Assembly: GCF_014174515.1 (NCBI RefSeq)
Contig: NZ_JACJUG010000007.1
Coordinates: forward strand, 62,001-126,000
Source: Mitsuaria sp. WAJ17
GTDB lineage: Bacteria; Pseudomonadota; Gammaproteobacteria; Burkholderiales; Burkholderiaceae_C
Direction: 5' to 3'
DNA length: 64,000 nt
Below are positions 17,712-26,318 of this stretch, piece by piece; within the stretch, counting starts at the first letter, position 1, and every line of letters begins with the position of its first letter. The notes under the pieces were generated by a model, which saw only the letters and a list, made by a program, of their open reading frames with translations, searched no databases and was not told the DNA's origin. Both the position numbers and the translations under genes were made by a program.

Positions 17712-18041
17712 ATGAGCGGTCATCGCCTGCACATCCTCGCCGAGGAGGACGACGATCCCATGCTCTCGGCCGTCAACCTCGTGGACGTTTTCCTGGTCCT
17801 GGTCGTCGCCCTGCTGACAGCCGTGGCCCTGCAGCAGCAGTCCCAGGCGGACGAGACCGTGATCCGCCGTGCCGGGGAGCCGGACATGGAAATCGTCGTG
17901 CGCAAGAACGGCCAGGAGATCAAGTACCGCGGCAACGGCGGCAGCAGCGAAGGCCAGGGCGTGAAGGCGGGCGTGGCCTACAAGCTGAAGGATGGCAGCG
18001 TCATCTACGTTCCCGAAGAAGGTGCGCCGGATGCGCATTGA
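17712..18041 (+). CDS. DUF2149-family membrane protein (ExbD-like position)
   Basis: 109 residues with one N-terminal membrane span (about residues 17-38, SAVNLVDVFLVLVVALLTAVAL) and a small periplasmic domain. The topology and order after an ExbB-like gene are those of an ExbD/TolR partner. The family is known from gene neighbourhoods with CobN-type proteins in archaea and in bacterial hmu loci. GAAGGG lies about 9 bases upstream of the ATG. The last 11 bases overlap the next gene. Confidence 0.85.
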   Translation: MSGHRLHILAEEDDDPMLSAVNLVDVFLVLVVALLTAVALQQQSQADETVIRRAGEPDMEIVVRKNGQEIKYRGNGGSSEGQGVKAGVAYKLKDGSVIYVPEEGAPDAH

Positions 18042-21000
18042 CCGCCTGCTGCGGAAGGCCCTGCTGCTGGGCCTGATGTCCCTCGCCGGCCTGGCCCAAG
18101 CCCAGCTGTTGTGGATCGCCACGGACGTCACGCCTGCGGCCCGCGAGGCCTTGCTCATGCGCGAGGCCCAGGCAGCAGGCATCACCGTGCAGCGCTGGCA
18201 AGTGCCCCTGCAGGCCGAGACCCTGGCCGACAAGGATCGCCAAGCCCGCCAGCGCCAGCTGCAGGCCCTCGTGCAGACGGCGCGCTGGGTGTGGATAGAC
18301 GCGCCCCATGCGGTGGCCGAGACGCGCCTGCGCGCACTGCTGGCCGACATGCCCGGCCTAGATGCGCGCCATCCCCTGTGGATTCCCGGCGGAGAAGCGC
18401 CCGCGACCGAGCGCAGCCTGCGCGCCCTGCTGCAGGCCGGCGGCGCGGCCAACACCCATTCCGCCTTCCTGGTCCTGAAGGCGCAGGCCGAAGGCCGCAG
18501 GCTCGAGATGCCCCTGGCCCAGCGCCTGCCCCTGCGCGGCTTCTACCACCCGGATGCCCCCGCCCTGCTGCCGGACGCCGATGCGGCTCGGCACTGGGCC
18601 GGGCAGCGCGCCCAGGGCTCGCCGACGCGCCTGGTCATCGTGCTGCTGCACCGCTACCACTTCGTCCAGGGCCAGACGGCCTGGCTGGACGCCTGGCTGC
18701 GCCAGTTCGAGGCCCAGGGCCTGCAGGCACTCGCGGCCTTCGCCAGCCCCCTGGACGAGACCCAGCTGCAGGCCCTGCTGGCACCCCAGGGCCAGCCCCT
18801 GCACCAGCTGCTGGTCACCCACACGCTGATGCCCAAAGCCGGCACCCTGCAGACCCTGTTCGCACGCTGGGGCAAGCCCGTGCTGGCCACCCTGCCCTAC
18901 CGGCAGGGCGACATCACGCAATGGGAGGCCGGCAGTACTGGCCTTGCGCAGAGCGACCTCCCCTTTTACCTGGCCCAGCCCGAGAGCGCCGGCCTGATCG
19001 ACCCCATGCTGGTCGTGACCCATCCCGCGGGCGGCGCCGAGCCGCAGCTGATCGCGCGCCAGGGGGAAGCCGTGGCAGCCAAGGCACGGCGCCTGATCGC
19101 TTTGCAGGAGAAGCCCGCGGCGGACAAACACCTGAGCCTTTTCGTCTACAACTACCCCGCCGGGGCCAGCAACTTCGGCGCCAGCTTCCTCAACGTGCCG
19201 CGCAGCCTGGAGCAGCTGAGCCAGGGGCTGCAGGCCGCGGGCTATGCCGTCGAGCCTCGTGAAGAGGCGCAATGGCTGCACGGACTGCAGGGCCTGCTGG
19301 CCGCCTACTATCCCGGGGCTGACCTCGACACCCTGCTGCGCAGCGGCCAGGCCGCCGCCCTGCCCGTGGCGGACTACCAGCGCTGGTTCGACACCCTGCC
19401 TGCCGCCGTGCGCCAGCCCATGCTGCAGCGCTGGGGCCCCCCCGCGCTGAGCCGCTACGTTCGACAGCATCAGGGCAAGCGCGTCTTCGTGATCCCGCGC
19501 CTGCAGCTGGGCCACCTGGCCGTGCTGCCCCAGCCTCCCCGCGAGGAGGACCAGCACCTGGGCCGCGACACCCTGCAACACCGCAGCAAGACGCCGCTGT
19601 CCCACCACTACCTCGCCGTCTACCTCTGGGCCAGACAGGCCGATGCGCTGATCCACTTCGGCACCCACGGCACCCAGGAGTGGGCCAACGGCAAGCTGCG
19701 CGGCCTGGACGTGATGGACGACGCCCTCTTGCCCTTGGGCGACGTGCCCGTGATCTACCCCTATATCGTCGACAACCTCGGCGAGGCCCTGACCGCCAAG
19801 CGCCGTGGCCGAGCGCTGATGGTGAGCCACCGCACGCCCAGCTTCGCGCCGGCCGGCTTCAACGCCCGCATGGCCCGCATGCACGAGCTGATGCATGAAT
19901 GGGAGACCGTGGACCCCGGCCCCACGCGCCAGGGCCTGGAACGGCAGATGGTGGAGCAGTTCGTCGAGCACCAGTTGCATCGCGACCTTGGCTGGACGGC
20001 CGCACAGATCAGCGCCAACTTCTCGGGCTTCCTGGAGCTGCTGCATCCCTACCTGGACCGCCTGGCCCAAAGCTCGCAGCCCCAGGGCCTGGCCATCTTC
20101 GGCCGCGTGCCCGACGAAGCCGCGCGTCGCGGCACCCTTCTGCAGATGCTGCGCGTGCCTCTGATTGAGGCCCTGGGTGAGGACATCGACGAAGCCTTCC
20201 TGATCGACTACGAGCGCGTGGCCACCGCCCGCCCGGCGCGCTGGCTGGACCTGGCGCTGAAGGACGCCCGGGCCGCCAGCGAGCTGGACCTGCGCCCCGC
20301 CCTGCCCGACGGCCCGGTGCCTAACCACGCGGCCCGCAAGCCCATCGACACGCCCGCCCTCTACCAGTTGGCCCTGCGCGCCCAGGAGATGGAGCGCAGG
20401 CTCAGCCAGGAGGGCGAGCTGCCGGGCCTTCTGGCCGCGCTGGAGGGCCGCTTCGTGCCCGCGGCCTATGGCGGCGACCCCCTGCGCAACCCGGACAGCC
20501 TGCCCACCGGCCGCAACCTCAGCGGCCTGGACCCGGCCCGCCTGCCCACGCCCCAGGCCTACGAGGCCGCCCAGCGTCTCTTCAAGCAGTGGTGGGCCGG
20601 GCAGGCCAAGGCCCCGAAGCCGCCGCAGCGCCTGGCGCTGTCGCTGTGGGCCGGCGAGACCCTGCGCCATCAAGGCCTCATGGAAGCCCAGGCCCTGGCC
20701 GCCCTGGGCGTCGAGCCCGTGTGGGACGAGAACGGCCGGCCGACGAAGCTGCGCCTCGTCCCGCTGGCGCAGCTGGGCCATGCGCGCATCGACGTGCTGC
20801 TGTCCATCACCGGCTCCTACCGCGACCAGTTCCCCGGCCTGATGAAGCTGCTGGACGAGGCCGTGGCCCTGGCCGCCAGCGCCGCTGCGCAGGAGGGAGA
20901 CAACGCCATCACCCGCCACAGCCGCGAGGTCGAGCAGGAGCTGCGCCGGCAAGGACTGAAGCTGGCACAGGCGCGCCAACTGGCCCAGGCCCGCATGTTC

Positions 21001-22041
21001 GGCAACAGCGTCGGCGCCTACGGCACGGGCGTGGCCGAGGCCATGCAGGCCGACGGCCTCAAGCGCGAGGATCCGCGCCTGGGTGGGCTCTTCCTGCAGA
21101 GCATGAGCCAGCCCTATGTGCAGGGCGAGCCGCTGGCCATCGACGAGCGCACCGCCCGCAACGCCTTCGCCTCGCAGCTCAAGCGCACAGACGCGGCACT
21201 GATGTCGCGCAGCTCGCACCTCTACGCCATGCTCAGCTCGGACGATCCCTTCCAGTACCTGGGCGGCCTGGCCGCCGCTGCCAGGTCCGCGGGACGCAAG
21301 GAGGCCCTGCAGTTGCACGTGAGCCAGCTCCAGGACGCCGCCGAGCAGCAGACCGAAAGCGCCGGCCGCGCCATCGCCCTGGAGATGCAGAGCCGCTACC
21401 TGCACCCCGGCTGGCTCAAGGCCCAACGCGACGAAGGCTATGCCGGCGCGCTGCAGGTGCTCAAGACCGTGCAGTTCACCCTGGGCTGGCAGAACATGGC
21501 CCCCGAGACCGTGCGCCCCGATCACTGGCAAAGCCTCTTCGACGTGCTGGTGCGGGACAAGCACCAGCTGCAGCTGCCCCAATGGCTGGCCCGGCACAAG
21601 GAGAGCTATGCCCAGACCCTGGCCGGCCTGGTCCGCGCCGCCGCGCAAGGGCATTGGCAGCCCGATGCTGCCACCCGCCGCGAGCTGGCCCAGCGCTACA
21701 CCGAGCTGCGCAGCGCCCGCAGTCGCCCCGACGAGCTGGACGGCGTGCAGCGCTGGGTGCGGGACCCATTGCCCAAGCCGGCCGCACCGCGCCCTGCCGC
21801 GCCCAGGCCACCGCAGACAGGCGACGCCGTCCAGCCCCCCGTGGTGCGCGGCCTGCAGCTGCAACCCCTGCCAGCGACCCAGCCGCCGCGCTTCGCGGGC
21901 CCCTCGCCACTATCCACCGCCCTGGCCTGGGTGCTGATGGGGCTGCTGATGGCCTGCGGCGCGAGCTGGCGCTGGTTCCGGGCGGGCGCCCCTGCTCCTT
22001 CCATCGGCGCTGCTGCGCCTGCTTCCTTCCGTCCTGCATGA
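18031..22041 (+). CDS. Exported, membrane-anchored CobN/HmuS-like chelatase homologue
   Basis: A 1336-residue member of the CobN / Mg-chelatase H-subunit superfamily. Core motifs include NYPAGASNFGASFLNVPRS (about 370), ALIHFGTHGTQEWANGKLRGLD (about 545), YPYIVDNLGEALTAKRRG (about 580), SITGSYRDQFPG and GNSVGAYGTGVAEAM. Unlike cobaltochelatase CobN, it begins with a Sec signal peptide (LLRKALLLGLMSLAGLAQA) and ends with a Pro/Ala linker and one membrane span (about 1293-1313) before a short tail. It is therefore predicted to lie in the periplasm anchored in the inner membrane. No cobaltochelatase partner ATPases are in the window (the cobS here is cobalamin synthase). It overlaps DUF2149 by 11 bases and the TonB receptor by 4. 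Best reading: tetrapyrrole metal removal or processing during uptake, as proposed for HmuS. The substrate is unknown. Confidence 0.88.
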   Translation: MRIDRLLRKALLLGLMSLAGLAQAQLLWIATDVTPAAREALLMREAQAAGITVQRWQVPLQAETLADKDRQARQRQLQALVQTARWVWIDAPHAVAETRLRALLADMPGLDARHPLWIPGGEAPATERSLRALLQAGGAANTHSAFLVLKAQAEGRRLEMPLAQRLPLRGFYHPDAPALLPDADAARHWAGQRAQGSPTRLVIVLLHRYHFVQGQTAWLDAWLRQFEAQGLQALAAFASPLDETQLQALLAPQGQPLHQLLVTHTLMPKAGTLQTLFARWGKPVLATLPYRQGDITQWEAGSTGLAQSDLPFYLAQPESAGLIDPMLVVTHPAGGAEPQLIARQGEAVAAKARRLIALQEKPAADKHLSLFVYNYPAGASNFGASFLNVPRSLEQLSQGLQAAGYAVEPREEAQWLHGLQGLLAAYYPGADLDTLLRSGQAAALPVADYQRWFDTLPAAVRQPMLQRWGPPALSRYVRQHQGKRVFVIPRLQLGHLAVLPQPPREEDQHLGRDTLQHRSKTPLSHHYLAVYLWARQADALIHFGTHGTQEWANGKLRGLDVMDDALLPLGDVPVIYPYIVDNLGEALTAKRRGRALMVSHRTPSFAPAGFNARMARMHELMHEWETVDPGPTRQGLERQMVEQFVEHQLHRDLGWTAAQISANFSGFLELLHPYLDRLAQSSQPQGLAIFGRVPDEAARRGTLLQMLRVPLIEALGEDIDEAFLIDYERVATARPARWLDLALKDARAASELDLRPALPDGPVPNHAARKPIDTPALYQLALRAQEMERRLSQEGELPGLLAALEGRFVPAAYGGDPLRNPDSLPTGRNLSGLDPARLPTPQAYEAAQRLFKQWWAGQAKAPKPPQRLALSLWAGETLRHQGLMEAQALAALGVEPVWDENGRPTKLRLVPLAQLGHARIDVLLSITGSYRDQFPGLMKLLDEAVALAASAAAQEGDNAITRHSREVEQELRRQGLKLAQARQLAQARMFGNSVGAYGTGVAEAMQADGLKREDPRLGGLFLQSMSQPYVQGEPLAIDERTARNAFASQLKRTDAALMSRSSHLYAMLSSDDPFQYLGGLAAAARSAGRKEALQLHVSQLQDAAEQQTESAGRAIALEMQSRYLHPGWLKAQRDEGYAGALQVLKTVQFTLGWQNMAPETVRPDHWQSLFDVLVRDKHQLQLPQWLARHKESYAQTLAGLVRAAAQGHWQPDAATRRELAQRYTELRSARSRPDELDGVQRWVRDPLPKPAAPRPAAPRPPQTGDAVQPPVVRGLQLQPLPATQPPRFAGPSPLSTALAWVLMGLLMACGASWRWFRAGAPAPSIGAAAPASFRPA

Positions 22042-24143
22042 AACTGAAACGATCCCCGTCCCGCAGTCCCGTCCGCCCGCTGCCCTGGCTGCTGGCGATG
22101 TGCGCGCCCGTCGCGCTGAACCTGCATGCGGAAGAGGCGGAAAAGATGGAGAAGGTGGAGCTGCAGGGCCGCGCCGTGCTGGGCGGCGCGGAGAGCGCCT
22201 CGCAGGGAGAGGTCGGCGCCGAGCGCCTGGCCACCAAGCCCCTGCTGCGCCCGGGCGAGCTGCTGGAGGCCATGCCCGGCATGATCGTCACTCAGCACAG
22301 CGGGGACGGCAAGGCCAACCAGTACTTCCTGCGCGGCTTCAACCTGGACCATGGCAGCGACTTCGCCACGATGCTGTCGGGCATGCCCGTCAACATGGCC
22401 AGCCACGCCCATGGCCAGGGCTATATGGACCTGAACTTCCTGATGCCCGAGCTGGTGGACAGCCTGCGCTACCGCAAAGGCGCCTTCGCCGCCGAGGACG
22501 GCGACTTCGCCACCACCGGCGCCTCGCGCATCGCCTATGTACGCGAGCTGGCCAGGCCCTTTGCCGAACTGAGCCTGGGCCCGCACAACTACCGCCGCGC
22601 GCTGCTGGCGGGCAGCCAGCCCCTGGGCGGCGGCCAGGCCCTCGCGGCCCTGGAGGCCAGCCGCAACGACGGTCCCTGGGAGCAGCCCGAGGGTTTGCAG
22701 CGGCGCAATGCCGTGCTGCGCTGGTCCTGGGGCGACGAGCGCGAGGGCCTCAGCGTGAGCCTCATGGGCTACACCGCCCGCTGGAGAGCCAGCGAGCATG
22801 TGCCGCTGCGCGCCGTCGAGTCCGGCGAGATCGGCCGCTACGGCACGCTCTCTCCCAACGACGGCGGCATCACCCACCGCCACAGCCTCAGCCTGGACTG
22901 GGCTGGCCGCAGCGGCCCCTGGCAGCAGCAGGCCACGGCCTACCTGATCGACTACGGCCTGCAGCTCTACGCCGCCCCGTCCGGCTTCATCAGCGGGCCG
23001 GACGGCGACCAGCACGAGCAGTTGGACCGCCGCCAGGTACGGGGCTTCGCCTGGCAGGCCCAGCACCCGCGCCTGGCCCTGTGGCAAGACCTGACCCCGG
23101 CCCAACTGAGCTGGGGCCTTCAGTGGCGCCAGGATCGCATCGCAATGCTGGGCCTCTACGACACCGTGGACCGCGAGCGCCGGCACACGGTGCGCGAGGA
23201 CAGCGTGCGCCAGGACGCCCTGGGCGCCTTCGCCGAGCTGCAGCAGGCGCTGCGCCCGGACTGGCGCGCCGTCCTGGGCGCGCGTTGGGACCGCGTGCAG
23301 GCCAAGGTCCAGGCCCTGGATGGCGAGTACAACGCCGGCAACGGCGGACGAGCCGGCGCCAGCCGCCTGAGCCCCCGACTGGGCCTGGTGCACCGCTGGA
23401 ACGCCGAGACCGAGCTCTACGCCCACTGGGGCCGCGGCTTCCGCTCCAACGACGCCCGCGGCGCCACCAGCCGCTTCAATCCGCAGGACGGCAGCGCGCA
23501 GGATCCCCTGCCCCTGCTGGCCGGTACGCGCAGCCAGGAGCTGGGCCTGCGCCATCGCTTCGGCCCGGGCTGGCAGGCGAGCTGGAGCCTGTGGCAGGCC
23601 GAGCTCGATTCGGAACTGGTCTTCGTGGGCGACGAGGGCGTCACCGAGCCCCGCGGTGCCTCGCGCCGCATGGGCCTGGAATGGTCCAACGACATCCGCA
23701 TGGGCCGGGACTGGCTTGTCGATGCCGACGTCGCCTGGTCCCGCGCCCGCTTCGTGCAGGCCGGGAACGGCGGCCGTCAGGTGCCCAATGCCATCCCGCT
23801 GAGCACCTCGGTCAGCGCCAGCTACGAGCCGGGCGGCGCGTGGAGCGCCGGCCTGCGCCTGCGCTACATCGGCCGCTATGCGCTGGAGGAAAGCGGCCGC
23901 GAGCGCTCCGGCGGCGCCTTCACCGTCAACGCCAAGCTGGCCTGGCGCCCGGCGCCGGGCTGGGAGCTGGGACTGGACCTGCTCAATGCCCTGAACACGC
24001 AGGCGCATGACATCGAGTACTGGGGCAATGCCTGCACCCGCCGCGAAGGCGCGGCCTGCGGCGGCGGCGAAGGTCTGGCCGGGCGACTGGTCCATCCCAT
24101 GGAGCCTCGCAGCCTGCGTTTGAGCGCGCGGGTACAGCTCTGA
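22038..24143 (+). CDS. TonB-dependent receptor, coupled to the CobN-like gene
   Basis: Outer-membrane receptor of 701 aa with a signal peptide ending near NLHA. The plug contains YFLRGFNLDHGSDFATMLSG, VNMASHAHGQGYMDLNF and YRKGAFAAEDGDF, and the barrel ends SARVQL. The His-containing NLDHG...SHAHGQGY plug segment belongs to a receptor subgroup distinct from BtuB. Its ATGA overlap with the CobN-like gene implies a shared role, probably import of the tetrapyrrole or metal complex handled by that protein. The substrate is not known. bluB starts 8 bases downstream. Confidence 0.9.
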   Translation: MKLKRSPSRSPVRPLPWLLAMCAPVALNLHAEEAEKMEKVELQGRAVLGGAESASQGEVGAERLATKPLLRPGELLEAMPGMIVTQHSGDGKANQYFLRGFNLDHGSDFATMLSGMPVNMASHAHGQGYMDLNFLMPELVDSLRYRKGAFAAEDGDFATTGASRIAYVRELARPFAELSLGPHNYRRALLAGSQPLGGGQALAALEASRNDGPWEQPEGLQRRNAVLRWSWGDEREGLSVSLMGYTARWRASEHVPLRAVESGEIGRYGTLSPNDGGITHRHSLSLDWAGRSGPWQQQATAYLIDYGLQLYAAPSGFISGPDGDQHEQLDRRQVRGFAWQAQHPRLALWQDLTPAQLSWGLQWRQDRIAMLGLYDTVDRERRHTVREDSVRQDALGAFAELQQALRPDWRAVLGARWDRVQAKVQALDGEYNAGNGGRAGASRLSPRLGLVHRWNAETELYAHWGRGFRSNDARGATSRFNPQDGSAQDPLPLLAGTRSQELGLRHRFGPGWQASWSLWQAELDSELVFVGDEGVTEPRGASRRMGLEWSNDIRMGRDWLVDADVAWSRARFVQAGNGGRQVPNAIPLSTSVSASYEPGGAWSAGLRLRYIGRYALEESGRERSGGAFTVNAKLAWRPAPGWELGLDLLNALNTQAHDIEYWGNACTRREGAACGGGEGLAGRLVHPMEPRSLRLSARVQL

Positions 24144-24150
24144 GATCGAC

Positions 24151-24807
24151 ATGGACATGAACCCGCAGCACTTCAGCCCCGAGCAAGCCGATGCCGTGCG
24201 CCTGGCCATGGCCCTGCGCCGCGACTGCCGCCATTTCCTGCCGGGTCCGCCCCTGCCGGACGAACAGCTTCGACGCCTGCTGCAGGCCGCGCACCAGGCG
24301 CCCTCGGTGGGGCTGATGCAGCCCTGGCGCTTCATGCGCCTGTCCACGCCCAGCTGGCGCGAGCGTCTGGCCCCGCTGGTGCAGGCCGAGCGCCAGGCCA
24401 CCGCAGCGGCCCTGGGCGCGCGGGCCGACGAGTTCCTGCGGCTCAAGGTCGAGGGCTTGCGCGACTGCGCCGAACTGCTGGCCCTGATCCTGCCGCCGGA
24501 CGACGGCACCGTCTTCGGCCGCCGCACCCTGCCCCAGGAAATGGCGCTGTGCTCGGCCGGCGCGGCCGTGCAGAACCTGTGGCTTGCCGCCCGCGTGGAG
24601 AATCTGGGCCTGGGCTGGGTGTCCATGTTCGAGCCGCAGGCCCTGGCGCGCGTGCTCGATCTGCCGCCCGGCGCCCAGCCCCTGGGCCTTCTGTGCCTGG
24701 GCCCGGTGCCGGCCTTCTACGAACAACCCCTCCTGGAACAGGAAGGCTGGCGTCAGCGCCGGCCCCTGCAGGACCTGCTGATGAAAGCCCCCGACCATGG
24801 AAATTGA
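24151..24807 (+). CDS. bluB: 5,6-dimethylbenzimidazole synthase BluB
   Basis: Oxygen-dependent enzyme that fragments FMNH2 to make dimethylbenzimidazole, the lower ligand of B12. It is a 218-residue nitroreductase-fold protein: RRDCRHFLPGPPLP at the FMN-binding N-terminus, APSVGLMQPWRFM, and LGLGWVSMFEP near the C-terminus. Its presence suggests the organism makes its own lower ligand aerobically; CobT, which activates it, is encoded 5 kb downstream. Confidence 0.93.
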   Translation: MDMNPQHFSPEQADAVRLAMALRRDCRHFLPGPPLPDEQLRRLLQAAHQAPSVGLMQPWRFMRLSTPSWRERLAPLVQAERQATAAALGARADEFLRLKVEGLRDCAELLALILPPDDGTVFGRRTLPQEMALCSAGAAVQNLWLAARVENLGLGWVSMFEPQALARVLDLPPGAQPLGLLCLGPVPAFYEQPLLEQEGWRQRRPLQDLLMKAPDHGN

Positions 24808-25366
24808 GACCCCGCCCATCGACCGCGAACGCATCGTCCCCACCGCCGAGCGCCGCGGCCTGGTCCTCGTCCACACCGGCGACGGCAAGGGCAAGAGCAC
24901 GGCCGCCTTCGGCCTGGCCCTGCGCGCCCATGGCCGCGGCAAGGCGGTCAAGATCTACCAGTTCATGAAGGTGCCCTCGGCCCGCTTCGGCGAGCACCGG
25001 CTGTTCGAGCAACTGGGCGTGCCCATCGAGGGCCTGGGCGACGGCTTCTCCTGGAAGAGCAAGGACCTGGACCATTCCGCCGAGCTGGCCCGCGAAGGCT
25101 GGGCCCGGGCCGAGGCGACCATCCGCGCCGGCGAGCACTTCCTCGTGGTGCTGGACGAGATCATGTACCCCCTGCGCTACGGCTGGCTGCCGCTGGAGCC
25201 GGTGCTGCAGGTCCTGCGCGAGCGACCCTCACATGTGCACGTGGTGCTGACAGGCCGGCGCGCGCCGCAGGAGCTGATCGAGCTGGCGGACACGGTCACC
25301 GAGATGACCCTGGTCAAGCACCATTTCAAGGCCGGCGTTCCGGCCCAGCGCGGCATCGAAGACTGA
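24797..25366 (+). CDS. cobO: Cob(I)yrinic acid a,c-diamide adenosyltransferase
   Basis: Adenosylates cob(I)alamin or its precursors (CobO/BtuR/CobA type). The 189-residue protein carries the P-loop HTGDGKGKSTAAFG (about 26-39), KIYQFMKV, VVLDEIMYPLRYGW and VVLTGRRAP. The start overlaps bluB by 11 bases, showing close coupling. Confidence 0.96.
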   Translation: MEIETPPIDRERIVPTAERRGLVLVHTGDGKGKSTAAFGLALRAHGRGKAVKIYQFMKVPSARFGEHRLFEQLGVPIEGLGDGFSWKSKDLDHSAELAREGWARAEATIRAGEHFLVVLDEIMYPLRYGWLPLEPVLQVLRERPSHVHVVLTGRRAPQELIELADTVTEMTLVKHHFKAGVPAQRGIED

Positions 25367-25376
25367 CTTGGGCGCG

Positions 25377-26318
25377 ATGAACCCCGTCTGGCTCTTCCCC
25401 GCAGCCATGGCGCTGGCCCTGCTGGTGGACCGCCTCTTTGGTGAGCCGCCCGCCTGGGCGCATCCGGTGGTGGCCATGGGCCGCTACCTGGGCGCCTTCA
25501 GGCGCTGGCTGCCCGCCCTCGCCGCCGGGCCGGCCTTTGCCTGGGGCGGCCTGCTGTGGCTGCTGGGCGCTGGCGTGAGCGTCCTGCTCGCCTGGCTGGC
25601 CGAGCAGCTGATGTGGCAGGGGATCCAACCCTGGCAGGGCCCCCTCCGGTGGGGGATGGCCCTTGCATTCATGGGCCTGCTCTTGAAGCCGCTGCTGGCC
25701 TGGCGCATGCTGCGCGCGGAGGTGATGGCCGTGGAACAAGCGCTGCAAACTTCGCTGGACGCCGGACGGGAGCGGCTGTCACACCTGGTCAGCCGGGACA
25801 CGCAGCGCCTGAGCGAGGCACAGGTGCGCGAAGCCAGCATCGAGACCCTGGCCGAGAACCTCAACGATTCGGTGGTGGCCCCCCTGTTCTGGTTCGCCGT
25901 CGCCGGTCTGCCGGGCGCGGCACTGTACCGGTTTTCCAACACCGCCGACGCCATGTGGGGCTACCACGGCCCCTGGGAATGGGCGGGCAAGTGCGCGGCA
26001 CGGATGGATGACCTGCTGTCCTGGATCCCGGCCCGCCTCACCGGTCTGCTGATAACGCCGCCCGCGCAATGGCCCGCCCTGTGGCGGCAGTCCGGCCTCA
26101 CGCCCTCCCCCAATGGCGGCTGGCCCATGGGCGCCATGGCCCTGCGCCTGGAGCGGCGCCTGGGCAAGGCGGGCGTCTACCTGCTGAACGCCCAGGGTGC
26201 CGAAGCCGCGGCCGGCGACGTCGCCCGAGCGGTGACGGTGGCCTGGCAAGGCCTGACCCTCGCTGCCCTGCTGCTGATGGGGCTGGCCCTGGGCCTGCGA
26301 GGAGGCCTGGCATGGTGA
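25377..26318 (+). CDS. cbiB: Adenosylcobinamide-phosphate synthase CbiB
   Basis: Integral membrane enzyme that attaches aminopropanol (phosphate) to cobyric acid. 313 aa, several membrane spans, with the family motifs LVDRLFGEPPAWAHPVVAMGR at the N-terminus, ETLAENLNDSVVAPLFWFA, and YRFSNTADAMWGYH. ATG at 25377 is preferred; a TTG nine bases upstream is also in frame. The end overlaps the next gene by 7 bases. Confidence 0.95.
   Translation: MNPVWLFPAAMALALLVDRLFGEPPAWAHPVVAMGRYLGAFRRWLPALAAGPAFAWGGLLWLLGAGVSVLLAWLAEQLMWQGIQPWQGPLRWGMALAFMGLLLKPLLAWRMLRAEVMAVEQALQTSLDAGRERLSHLVSRDTQRLSEAQVREASIETLAENLNDSVVAPLFWFAVAGLPGAALYRFSNTADAMWGYHGPWEWAGKCAARMDDLLSWIPARLTGLLITPPAQWPALWRQSGLTPSPNGGWPMGAMALRLERRLGKAGVYLLNAQGAEAAAGDVARAVTVAWQGLTLAALLLMGLALGLRGGLAW

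Noticed and set aside
18358..21864. A minus-strand open frame of more than 1100 codons opposite the CobN-like gene, and similar long antisense frames opposite other genes (for example 21696-24626 and 30696-33794).
   Set aside because: High third-position G+C suppresses stop codons on the opposite strand. The translations are low-complexity Gln/Gly/His/Leu strings without domains, and the plus-strand proteins are clearly conserved families.
18031..22041. Assignment of the CobN-like protein as the aerobic cobaltochelatase subunit.
   Set aside because: It has an export signal and a membrane anchor, and no cobaltochelatase ATPase partner genes are present; cobS and cobT in this window are cobalamin synthase and the DMB phosphoribosyltransferase.
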